Origin: Mucilaginibacter dorajii
Lineage (GTDB): Bacteria > Bacteroidota > Bacteroidia > Sphingobacteriales > Sphingobacteriaceae
Length of the DNA: 64,000 nt
Assembly: GCF_024808255.1 (NCBI RefSeq)
Contig: NZ_JANTYS010000005.1
Coordinates: forward strand, 1-64,000
Direction: 5' to 3'
This document shows positions 1-7,740 of the stretch, one piece after another (the first letter of the stretch is position 1; each line of letters begins with the position of its first letter). A program made the position numbers and the translations under genes. The notes under the pieces are model-generated. The model was not told the DNA's origin and did no database searches. It saw only the letters and a list, made by a program, of their open reading frames with translations.

Positions 1-61
1 TACTCCTTGCTGAGAAATTCAACGAAAACAGATAAACATGGAGCCAATACGTTGCAAACAT

Positions 62-99
62 AGAGGCCGCATCATTTGAATTATGATACGGCCTCTTTT
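62..99 (+). terminator. Hairpin terminator at window start
   Basis: Arms AGAGGCCG and CGGCCTCT enclose a further ATCAT/ATGAT pairing and are followed by TTTT on the plus strand. It lies just past the stop codon of the minus-strand bglX. It probably ends a plus-strand gene left of the window and may also act on bglX from the other side. Confidence 0.6.
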
Positions 100-117
100 G
101 AATGTAATTAGGTTTAT

Positions 118-2400
118 TTACAACTTCCCTGTTCTTGAAGGAGTATTTAAAGCTGATACGTAATTAAAAGTTTGAGTTTGATCGCCTACCTGGATCTTAA
201 ATTCCCCGGCTTCGGTAACGGTTTTGCTTACATCGTTCACAAAAGCAAGGTCTTTAGGAGTGATTTTGAAACTTACTGTTTTGGTTTCACCGGGCTTTAA
301 CAAGATTTTATCATAAGCACGTAAGCGTTTGGTATCCGGCGAAATACTGGCATACGACTGACTGGTATACAACAACACCGATTCTTTACCTTCAATGGCG
401 CCTGTATTTTTAACATCAACCGTAACCGTTAAAACTTCATTATCCTTTAACTCCGGCTTGCTGATGTGCAGGTTATTGTAGCTAAATGAGGTATAGCTTA
501 AACCATAGCCAAACTCATATAAGGGGTTGTAGCCATGCTTATCATCGGGGTTACCGTTTTCCAGGTTCTTACGATAATAGTTATTCAACGAGTTGGTATA
601 ACGTGGATAGGTAATTGGTAACCTGCCAGATGGGTTTACATCACCGAATAACACACCAGCAATAGCATCTCCACCTTCGTTACCTGGTAGGTAAGCCATT
701 ACTGTTGCTGCCGATAGGCTTTCGGCGTCGGTAACTATTCTTGGTCTGCCTTCGGCTAATACCAATATCACCGGTTTGCCTGTTTTTGCCAAAGCCTGTG
801 CCAATTGAATTTGCGCTGCAGGTAAATTCAAATCATCAATATTGCCCACGTTTTCGGTATATGACAATTCACCTAAACAAAGTACAATTGCGTCGGCCTT
901 TTTAGCGGCTTTAATAGTTTCATCAATATTTTGAAGACTATCAAAAGCTGCACCAGCTTGATAGCTTACATTATCTTTACCTATTTTTTGTTGAATAGCT
1001 TCTAAAATGGTGTTTTTGCCGGCCGCGAATTTATCCGACTCATCGCCCTGCCAGGTATAGCTCCATCCACCATCTAATGAACGCATGGTATTTGCCGTTG
1101 GGCCTGTAACCAGCACTTTCATATCTTTTTTAAGCGGCAGGATGTGGTTATTGTTCTTTAACAACGTGATAGCCTCATTAGCGGCCTGCACGCTAACCTG
1201 GCGGTACTCTTCCGACCCAAATTTGGGATAATCTTCGGGATTGCCAACCGGGCGGTCGAATAAATTCAACTCGTATTTTACTTTCAAAATACGATGTACA
1301 GCCTCATTAATACGGCCCATGGATACTTTACCTTCTTTAACCAATTCAACCAGGTAGGTGAAAAACGTATAATCATAAGGCACCATGCTCATATCAACGC
1401 CGGCGTTAACGGCAATCATCACCGCGTCTTTTTGCGTAGCAGCAATGTGATGACGGTCATGCAGATACTGAATATCGCGCCAATCAGTTACGGCGACCCC
1501 TTCAAAATGGAGTTCGCCACGTAATACATCAGTAAGCAGGTATTTACTGGCGTGTACCGGTACTCCGTTAATCTCGCCCGAGTTGATCATCAGCGTTTTC
1601 GCGCCGGCCTTTACCGCCTCGGTAAATGAGGGCAAAAAATATTCGCGCATATAGCGATCAGGGATCCAGGCCGGGGTACGGTCTTTACCGCTTAGCGGGA
1701 AACTGTAGCCCAGGTAATGTTTCATACAGGCTGCCACATGATATTTATCGCCTACATCGTTACCCTGGTAGCCTTTAATGATGGCGGCTCCCATGGTTTT
1801 AACCAGGTAAGGATCTTCGCCAAAGGTTTCATAAATACGTGGCCATAGCGGCGACTTACCCAAATCTAAAACCGGCGAATAATTCCATGGAATATAGCTG
1901 GCACGGGTTTCGTAAGCTGTGATCTCGCCTGCTTTATGGGCGATATCGCGGTTAAATGTAGCAGCCATCGCAATCTCCTGCGGGAACAAGGTGCTGCCTG
2001 TAGTATAAGTTACGCCGTGTATAGCGTCGATACCATAAATAACCGGGATTTTTAACCGATCCTGATCCGCTGCTTTTTGAATGGTTGAGATCACCTCATA
2101 CCAATGTGCACGGTCGTAAGCATGCCCTGTTACATTCAATATTGAGCCCACGTGGTATTTCATGATGGCCTCTTTCAATTTTTCGGCATCAAGCTGATGA
2201 TCGGGAACATTGGTTTTGGATACCACGTCCGATGTAACTTCTGTCATCTGCCCTACTTTCTCTTCCAGCGTCATTTTGGCTATCAGAGCATCTACTTTTT
2301 TATCGATAGCAGTTGCCGTAGCTTTGGTTTGGGCTTGCACCGAAGGGGAAATTACATGGAGCAAAAGCAAACTTGCCGCCGTTATGTAAATTTTTCTCAT
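118..2400 (-). CDS. bglX: Glycoside hydrolase family 3 beta-glucosidase (BglX-like)
   Basis: Predicted periplasmic exo-acting beta-glucosidase that would release glucose from oligosaccharides. A signal peptide ending at VQAQ (about residue 24) is followed by the GH3 TIM-barrel domain. GIDAIHG, the KHY motif and VTDW near residue 306 (D306 the expected nucleophile) are visible. A GH3 C-terminal alpha/beta domain and a terminal FnIII-like domain (roughly 650-750) follow, and the 760-residue length is normal for BglX. It starts 30 bp after the stop of the GH9 gene and is almost certainly cotranscribed with it, pairing an endoglucanase with a beta-glucosidase. The family is clear; substrate specificity is not resolved. 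Confidence 0.93.
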   Translation of the reverse strand: MRKIYITAASLLLLHVISPSVQAQTKATATAIDKKVDALIAKMTLEEKVGQMTEVTSDVVSKTNVPDHQLDAEKLKEAIMKYHVGSILNVTGHAYDRAHWYEVISTIQKAADQDRLKIPVIYGIDAIHGVTYTTGSTLFPQEIAMAATFNRDIAHKAGEITAYETRASYIPWNYSPVLDLGKSPLWPRIYETFGEDPYLVKTMGAAIIKGYQGNDVGDKYHVAACMKHYLGYSFPLSGKDRTPAWIPDRYMREYFLPSFTEAVKAGAKTLMINSGEINGVPVHASKYLLTDVLRGELHFEGVAVTDWRDIQYLHDRHHIAATQKDAVMIAVNAGVDMSMVPYDYTFFTYLVELVKEGKVSMGRINEAVHRILKVKYELNLFDRPVGNPEDYPKFGSEEYRQVSVQAANEAITLLKNNNHILPLKKDMKVLVTGPTANTMRSLDGGWSYTWQGDESDKFAAGKNTILEAIQQKIGKDNVSYQAGAAFDSLQNIDETIKAAKKADAIVLCLGELSYTENVGNIDDLNLPAAQIQLAQALAKTGKPVILVLAEGRPRIVTDAESLSAATVMAYLPGNEGGDAIAGVLFGDVNPSGRLPITYPRYTNSLNNYYRKNLENGNPDDKHGYNPLYEFGYGLSYTSFSYNNLHISKPELKDNEVLTVTVDVKNTGAIEGKESVLLYTSQSYASISPDTKRLRAYDKILLKPGETKTVSFKITPKDLAFVNDVSKTVTEAGEFKIQVGDQTQTFNYVSALNTPSRTGKL

Positions 2401-2430
2401 GTGTTGATTGGTTTGAATTTGAGAGATATT

Positions 2431-4227
2431 TTACTTAGTTGATTTAGATTCTGGAGTGCTGCCAAGTTCTGCTTGCAGCGCTTCTATAGCGTTAGCCAAA
2501 TAAGCTATAGGTGCATTCCAGTTAATGGTAATTTCATTAGCAGCATAAGCCCTGGTATCGTCTATATAAGCTTCATCGGGTACTTTGGAGGGCACTTTAA
2601 TGCCATCCTGCATACCGGGATTTGGGCCGCCTACCAGCAAACCCGGAATCGGGTCAACTACACCATCACTTGCCGATGGACGATGATGCGGATGCATCGG
2701 CGTTTTGCTGCCGTACCCGGTAACGTAGCAATACCCGGTAGCATTTCGCCCCAAAAGATAATCAAGATCGGCCAGCGCATTATTCAGGTATTTTTTATCA
2801 TTAGTTAGTTTATAAGCCTGTAGCAGCATTACCCCTTCATTAGCAGCATCCGAATTGCTGCCCCAGCCAAAATGCTTTGCAGATAATGTCATAGAGGTTT
2901 GCCAGGCATTATCCTCAACCCCATTAATCAGTTCATCCGACGCCGCTAATAATCGCTTTTTTATTTCGGGTAGATCGGTAATTTCTTTAACCCGACCCTC
3001 ATTTTTAAGTAAAGTATAATATCCTAACAGCTTAACCTGCGCCCATGAAGGCACAGGCATTCTATCATCGGGTAACAGGTTGATGTGTTTTAAGTAAGCA
3101 TCATCATGAGTAGTTACAAATAATTCACTTGCCGCCCAGATGAACTCATCCGTAAAAGTATTATCGCCATATGCACCGGTTGTTACCGAAGGGTTAAACT
3201 TCCTGTTGTTTTCATCCTGCCTGTAAGCTACATTGGGATATTCAGCGGCCCATTTCCAGGCGCTTTTGGAGGCTTTTAAACAAGAATCGGCCAAGCCAGG
3301 TAACTGTTGCGGAAATTGTTTAAAAATTCTTGCTGCCTGTGCTGTTACAGCAGCAAAATCAAGGGCAGCAGCAGTTCCTTTTTGCACTACGTAACGTGGT
3401 GTTTTATCCTTGTCAGGCATTTCAAACTTATCGAAAGCGGCATTGGTGAGCTTGTGGTATACACCGCCATCATTAGGATCTTGCATGGTCAGCATCCAGC
3501 GTAGATTCCATAAAACTTCATTAAGCAAGTCTGGCAAGCCGTTACCGCTTTCGGGAATATTAAGTTTCACTGTTTTCATGTAGGCAGGAAAATCCTCGTA
3601 TAACGAAAGTAATGTACTGGTGCTGATGCCGCTGTTTACTACATATTTATTATAGTCGCCGGCATCATACCAACCGCGTGGCGATGAGATAATGAACCCA
3701 GCAGGCCGTTTATCACTTGCGGCAGATGGATGGATCAAAACGCTTGTATCGGGGTGCCCTTCTGTCCGGGCCCATTTGCCTGCGTATTTAGAAGGTAATG
3801 GTGTAGATGCCCGCATAAAATAATAGGCTTTAACAACTCCGGCCGCTATTTTTTGATGAACATTGTTATTGATAAAGAACGGATATGAATAGCCCAATCC
3901 TTCAATGTATAACTTATACTCGCCTGTTTTTTTTAGACCAGTAAAATCGGCTATGTAAGTTGTTTTACCGGAGAAGGCCGGTTTTACAGATTCCTTTAAA
4001 TTCCCTTTAAATACAATCTGTTTGGTGATATTTTGAATAGTAAATGGAGCTGCGTTTTCAGTTAACACTACCGCCTTTTTTATGCTTTTGGGGTAAAAAC
4101 CAATTTGGTTTAACTTTATCCGGCTCGATGCTGCATCCTTCGACTGAGCGTAAGCCGGGTGAATAAATAAAAGCACACTAAGTATATTACCAATAACACA
4201 TCCCGGAATTTTGAAATTTTTGCGCAT
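2431..4227 (-). CDS. Glycoside hydrolase family 9 endoglucanase
   Basis: Predicted secreted cellulase-type endo-beta-glucanase of 598 residues. The ATG at 4227 is chosen because it begins a signal peptide ending at AYAQ (about residue 28); an upstream in-frame start would add 39 poorly signal-like residues. An N-terminal Ig-like domain (CelD_N type, about 34-120) precedes the (alpha/alpha)6 catalytic domain. DAGD at 188-191 carries the catalytic-base aspartates, the HHRPS motif lies near the C-terminus, and NEITINWNAP carries the catalytic-acid glutamate. It is the first gene of an operon with the downstream GH3 enzyme. No SusC/SusD pair is adjacent, so this is not a classical PUL. Confidence 0.93.
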   Translation of the reverse strand: MRKNFKIPGCVIGNILSVLLFIHPAYAQSKDAASSRIKLNQIGFYPKSIKKAVVLTENAAPFTIQNITKQIVFKGNLKESVKPAFSGKTTYIADFTGLKKTGEYKLYIEGLGYSYPFFINNNVHQKIAAGVVKAYYFMRASTPLPSKYAGKWARTEGHPDTSVLIHPSAASDKRPAGFIISSPRGWYDAGDYNKYVVNSGISTSTLLSLYEDFPAYMKTVKLNIPESGNGLPDLLNEVLWNLRWMLTMQDPNDGGVYHKLTNAAFDKFEMPDKDKTPRYVVQKGTAAALDFAAVTAQAARIFKQFPQQLPGLADSCLKASKSAWKWAAEYPNVAYRQDENNRKFNPSVTTGAYGDNTFTDEFIWAASELFVTTHDDAYLKHINLLPDDRMPVPSWAQVKLLGYYTLLKNEGRVKEITDLPEIKKRLLAASDELINGVEDNAWQTSMTLSAKHFGWGSNSDAANEGVMLLQAYKLTNDKKYLNNALADLDYLLGRNATGYCYVTGYGSKTPMHPHHRPSASDGVVDPIPGLLVGGPNPGMQDGIKVPSKVPDEAYIDDTRAYAANEITINWNAPIAYLANAIEALQAELGSTPESKSTK

Positions 4228-4406
4228 AGCAGTAAGCCTTTTTTTTAGGTAATTGTGGTTAAACAATAGGCTTATAAATATAGGTGTACCATATACAATA
4301 AGTATAATACTATTATGGCCATTTAGCTTGAATTTATAATACAAAAATTACAATTGACGATACGATATACCGGGATTTTGGCGGAGAAAGGCTGTCTTAT
4401 TAAAAC

Positions 4407-4440
4407 AAAAAAGACCTGCCAGAAATTGGCAAGTCTTTTA
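4407..4440 (-). terminator. Rho-independent terminator after the beta-barrel gene
   Basis: Imperfect stem AAAAGACCTGCCA / TTGGCAAGTCTTTT, followed on the minus strand by a T-rich run. It lies immediately downstream of the gene ending at 4463. Confidence 0.7.
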
Positions 4441-4462
4441 AAAAGTTTAGTCCTCTTAAAAA

Positions 4463-5065
4463 TTAAAGAGAAAATATTTTATATGCTAAGGAAAGGCTAA
4501 AGATGCTTACGCGGGTGTGTGAATATCCCGGGCCGTAACTAAGCTTGTTTAGTCCCCCCTCGTATCTCAAATCAACAGAAAAATCTTTAATATCCACACC
4601 AGCGCCTAATTGGACCCCGTAGTTGGCGTCCTTGTAATTCAAATTTACCGCCTGACTTGTAGCACCAGATAAGTTTTGATCTTTATTGATAGCGAACGAA
4701 AAAACAGGACCGCCATAAAAGCGACCACCTAAACCAAGCGCTCCTATTTTGGTACCTATAAGCAATGGTACATCAAGGCTTGTAAATTTAGCCTTGTTTT
4801 CATTCCCTGCGTCGTCTTTAACGTTCAGGTTTTTTGAGGTAACATATAATTCTGGTTGGAAATTAAAACCCAGCGCTCCAAATCTCGCCCACACACCACC
4901 TAAGTAGCCAGCTTGTGAACTATTATCATATTTGCCGTTTGCAGGAAAAGCTGAAAAGTTGGCTCCCGCTTTGGCACCAAAAGAAAAGCTTGGAATAACC
5001 TGGGCAGATGCCATACCCGCTGATATCAGCAAAATTGTTAAAGAAAGTAAAATTGTTTTTTTCAT
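4463..5065 (-). CDS. Outer-membrane beta-barrel protein (PorT/OMP_b-brl_2-like)
   Basis: A 200-residue small outer-membrane barrel. A signal peptide ends at ASAQ (about residue 22), then come alternating beta-strands starting with SFGAKAGANFSAF, the usual first strand of the Bacteroidota porin-family barrel. The protein ends in hydrophobic residues (SLAYKIFSL), as expected for barrel assembly. It is a single gene with its own terminator, separated from the tolC operon by 190 bp that contains a long hairpin. Members of this family have no uniform known function. Confidence 0.8.
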   Translation of the reverse strand: MKKTILLSLTILLISAGMASAQVIPSFSFGAKAGANFSAFPANGKYDNSSQAGYLGGVWARFGALGFNFQPELYVTSKNLNVKDDAGNENKAKFTSLDVPLLIGTKIGALGLGGRFYGGPVFSFAINKDQNLSGATSQAVNLNYKDANYGVQLGAGVDIKDFSVDLRYEGGLNKLSYGPGYSHTRVSIFSLSLAYKIFSL

Positions 5066-5137
5066 TTTATAGGTGTCTAAGTTTAAAATAAGTCTTAACT
5101 TTTAAGATGATAAAATTAAGGCCGGTGCTAAATTAGG

Positions 5138-5191
5138 AATATCCGGTTTATATCCCCTGCCTTTGTAGCAGAAAATATAAAACCGGATATT
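5138..5191 (-). terminator. Stem-loop between tolC gene and barrel gene
   Basis: A perfect 12-bp inverted repeat, AATATCCGGTTT / AAACCGGATATT, with a 30-nt loop that adds ATAT/ATATA pairing. It lies 60 bp past the tolC-family stop on the minus strand. There is no strong T-tract, so termination is inferred from position. Confidence 0.45.
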
Positions 5192-5254
5192 AAAAGTTCA
5201 AATGCTGGGATAAATTTAGATTTTTTTTACAAATCCAAAAACATTTATCAACCG

Positions 5255-6688
5255 TTATAAAGTGAGCTTGCCCTGGTAATAATCTAATATTTTGTTATAG
5301 ATGTAGCAATCATAACGGGCGTTGATCATGTTGATCTTTGATCTATCCAAATTGTTTTTAGCCAGCACAAAATCATAAGAGGTTAAAACACCATTATTGA
5401 AACGAATTTCAGCAATTCTGAACGACTCGCCATAGGCCTTTACCTGCTCAAGTAAAACCGTATATCTTTCGTAGGCCGATGTCATGTTCAGATACGCCTG
5501 TTCCACGTTCTGTTTTAAAACTATTTTGGTGTTGTTCTCCACGTACTTAGCCTCTTCCAGGTTTATTTTGGCCAGTTTTACCTTGTTACGATTTTGAAAA
5601 TAGTTCAGAATAGGGATCTGTAAGCTTAAACTAACCTGAGTACTGTAATTGTTTTTAAACTGATCATAATAGCCAATGGTATGGTTACTATAATTGGCCT
5701 GTGTGGCATAAACGGCTTGTTTGGTACCGCCAGCGCCGTTTACAAAAGAGCCGGTATTTACAGTAGTTGAATCAACAAAAGTTGAGTTTTGTGCTGCACT
5801 TGAGTAGTTAGTGAAAATACCCGCACCTAAAGAAAGTGTTGGCAACAAAGCGCCCTTTGCAACTTTAACACCCTTTTCGGCACTTTTACTTCTTAATTCC
5901 GCGGCTTTAATATAAGCCAGCTGTTGTAGTGCTGCATCATAAACCTGGTCTGAATTTGCGTCGGTTTTTGAAGATACATCCTGTACACTTAAAGGCTTCA
6001 ATTGAAGGTTTTTGTTGTACGGGATGTTGAGCATTTGCATCAGGGTAAGTTTTGAAACCTCTAACGCGTTTTTTGCCGAAACTAAATTTAGCTGATTATC
6101 GCCGTATTGCCCTTTCAAATCATACAGGTCAGATGGTAGTTTATTAGCACCTTCTTTTTCCAATATATCCAATCGCTCAACCTGCTTTTTTGAAACATCC
6201 AACTGATTGCCTACCTGGCCAAGCAATTCGGCATTATCCAAAACCTGCAGGTATGCTGTAATTACGTTGATGGTAACCTGGTCTTTAGCCTGCTGAAAGT
6301 CCATTTTACCAGCCTGGTATGAAAGCGAGGTTTGCTTAATGTTATTTAAGTTTTGCATCCCGCTAAACAAGGTAAGGTTACCATTTAAGCTATAGTTACC
6401 ATAGGTAAGCGATTGCGTTACATAGCTATTGGTAAAGGGGTTAATGTTACGGCCATTGTTAATACCGTGATTAACTGCGCCGTTAATAGTTGGCAGCAGG
6501 TATTCCTTTGCCTGTTTGTAACCAACCTCCAGGCGATCCATCTGTAATTCACTTTTCTTAACGTCGAGGTTGTTTTTTATGGCGATGTCAACACATTGCT
6601 TTATAGAAAGAACAGAATCTGTTTGCGCCTGCGCGTTCATAGCCTGCACGGCAATCAAACTAAAAAATATAAATTTAAAATATCGCAT
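5255..6688 (-). CDS. TolC-family outer-membrane efflux protein
   Basis: Predicted outer-membrane channel of a tripartite exporter, 477 residues. A signal peptide ends at NAQA (about residue 22). Two OEP repeats follow, with the typical SLKQCVDIAIKNNL-like start (here LSIKQCVDIAIKNNL) and long coiled-coil helices near 150-260 and 360-470. The second repeat carries FNNGVLTSYDFVLAKNNL, a normal TolC signature. Only 14 bp separate it from the upstream ABC ATPase, so the two form one operon. It very likely supplies the exit duct for the adaptor and FtsX permeases encoded just upstream. Confidence 0.9.
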   Translation of the reverse strand: MRYFKFIFFSLIAVQAMNAQAQTDSVLSIKQCVDIAIKNNLDVKKSELQMDRLEVGYKQAKEYLLPTINGAVNHGINNGRNINPFTNSYVTQSLTYGNYSLNGNLTLFSGMQNLNNIKQTSLSYQAGKMDFQQAKDQVTINVITAYLQVLDNAELLGQVGNQLDVSKKQVERLDILEKEGANKLPSDLYDLKGQYGDNQLNLVSAKNALEVSKLTLMQMLNIPYNKNLQLKPLSVQDVSSKTDANSDQVYDAALQQLAYIKAAELRSKSAEKGVKVAKGALLPTLSLGAGIFTNYSSAAQNSTFVDSTTVNTGSFVNGAGGTKQAVYATQANYSNHTIGYYDQFKNNYSTQVSLSLQIPILNYFQNRNKVKLAKINLEEAKYVENNTKIVLKQNVEQAYLNMTSAYERYTVLLEQVKAYGESFRIAEIRFNNGVLTSYDFVLAKNNLDRSKINMINARYDCYIYNKILDYYQGKLTL

Positions 6689-6702
6689 TACTATATTGAT
6701 GA

Positions 6703-7380
6703 TCAGAGTTGGTGTGATGATGCTATTTTACCGTCGAGCAGGTTAATGACGCGCGTACCGTATTCAGCATTTTTTTCGGAGTGTGTTACTTGTATAATAG
6801 TTACCTTATCTTCTTTATTGAGCTTACGGAAAAGCTCCATAATCTCTTCGCCTTGTTTGGAGTTAAGGTTACCTGTAGGCTCATCGGCCAGTAATAGTTT
6901 TGGTTTGGCAATCAAGGCGCGGGCAATACCAACTAATTGTTGCTGACCGCCTGATAATTGTGCAGGGAAAAGGTCTTTTTTACCTACAATGTTAAATTTA
7001 TCCAAAATATCGGCCACCATGGCTTTGCGCTCGCTGCTTTTAAAATCCTGGTAAATTAGCGGGGTTTCGATGTTTTCATAAACCGTAAGTTCGTCAATCA
7101 AATGATAGGCCTGGAAAACAAAGCCAATGTATTGTTTATACAATGCCGAACGTTGTTTTTCTTTAAGCTGATGCACCGCCTGTCCGGCAAAATAATGGAA
7201 GCCGCTTGATGGTTCGTCAAGCATGCCGATAACGTTCAATAACGAAGATTTACCTGAACCAGATGGCCCCATAATGGAAATAAATTCGCCCTCTTCAACT
7301 TCGAGGCTCAGGTCATTAAGCACGTAGTTTTTTAGTCCGCTTACCTGGTAATATTTTGAAATATGTTGAAGTGATAACAT
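6703..7380 (-). CDS. ABC transporter ATP-binding protein, MacB/LolD type
   Basis: A 225-residue ATPase expected to power an FtsX-like permease. Walker A is GPSGSGKSS (about 38-46), the Q-loop is FVFQAYHLIDEL, the signature is LSGGQQQ, and Walker B is LLLADEPTGNL. The usual QQQRVAIARAL is QQQLVGIARAL here, so the common arginine after the signature is missing. The gene heads an operon with the tolC-family gene and has no permease of its own. It probably serves the permeases of the adjacent operon, which has a second, more canonical ATPase. A 38-bp operator-like sequence lies 158 bp upstream. Confidence 0.9.
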   Translation of the reverse strand: MLSLQHISKYYQVSGLKNYVLNDLSLEVEEGEFISIMGPSGSGKSSLLNVIGMLDEPSSGFHYFAGQAVHQLKEKQRSALYKQYIGFVFQAYHLIDELTVYENIETPLIYQDFKSSERKAMVADILDKFNIVGKKDLFPAQLSGGQQQLVGIARALIAKPKLLLADEPTGNLNSKQGEEIMELFRKLNKEDKVTIIQVTHSEKNAEYGTRVINLLDGKIASSHQL

Positions 7381-7537
7381 TTTTGTTTGGTGGATTAGAT
7401 GGTTTGTGGATTAGTGATAGTCATTTTTTGTTGTAAACAATAATAGTGATCATTTTAATATTAAAGTATCAATAATATACCAAACTTTTAAAAAGTTGAT
7501 TATCAATACATTAAATCGAAATCATTAATTAAAAACT

Positions 7538-7575
7538 GTACGCTTATGTAACAGGGAGCGTCCGTTTATGATACA
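7538..7575. promoter_or_regulatory. Operator-like site B upstream of ATPase-tolC operon
   Basis: A 38-bp sequence matching site A (17838-17875) at 32 of 38 positions by hand count. It contains two direct half-sites, CTTATGTAACA (7543-7553) and TTTATGATACA (7565-7575), with a 22-bp period. It lies about 160 bp upstream of the minus-strand ATPase start. Two-turn spacing of direct repeats is typical of dimeric response regulators such as LytTR proteins; the regulator is not in this window. Confidence 0.6.
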
Positions 7576-7597
7576 GTGAGGAAAGAGAGAAAAGAAT

Positions 7598-7735
7598 CAA
7601 GAGTCAAGAATCAAGACAAAGGTGGGAGAATGAAAAAGCAGGCCGGTTAAAAATGGCCTGCTGATTTTGTTTCTGTTCCGATTCTCTCTGATTTTGCTCC
7701 GGTCTTGACTCTGATTCTTAACTCTTAATTCTTTT
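7598..7735. repeat. Inverted word-repeat block flanking a terminator
   Basis: GAATCAAGAGTCAAGAATC-type words (from about 7594) face reversed words such as TCTTGACTCTGATTC and TTAACTCTTAATTC (about 7692-7731), with the terminator hairpin between them. The 19-mer at 7598-7616 recurs exactly inside the aroA coding sequence (45202-45220). Confidence 0.6.
7632..7664 (-). terminator. Terminator after the last FtsX permease
   Basis: Perfect stem AGCAGGCC / GGCCTGCT with a 10-nt loop, followed on the minus strand by TTTTT. It lies 80 bp past the permease stop at 7741 and upstream of operator site B. It therefore separates the permease operon from the ATPase-tolC operon. Confidence 0.75.
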
Positions 7736-7740
7736 TCCCG

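Noticed and set aside
7460..7490. Sigma-54-like promoter (TTTGGTAT..TTGAT) downstream of operator site B, and a similar TGGCAT..TTG downstream of site A (17768-17785)
   Set aside because: Distances between the GG and the G of TTG are 11 in one and 13 in the other, while the -24/-12 consensus requires 12. The mismatch is inconsistent, so no sigma-54 promoter is claimed.
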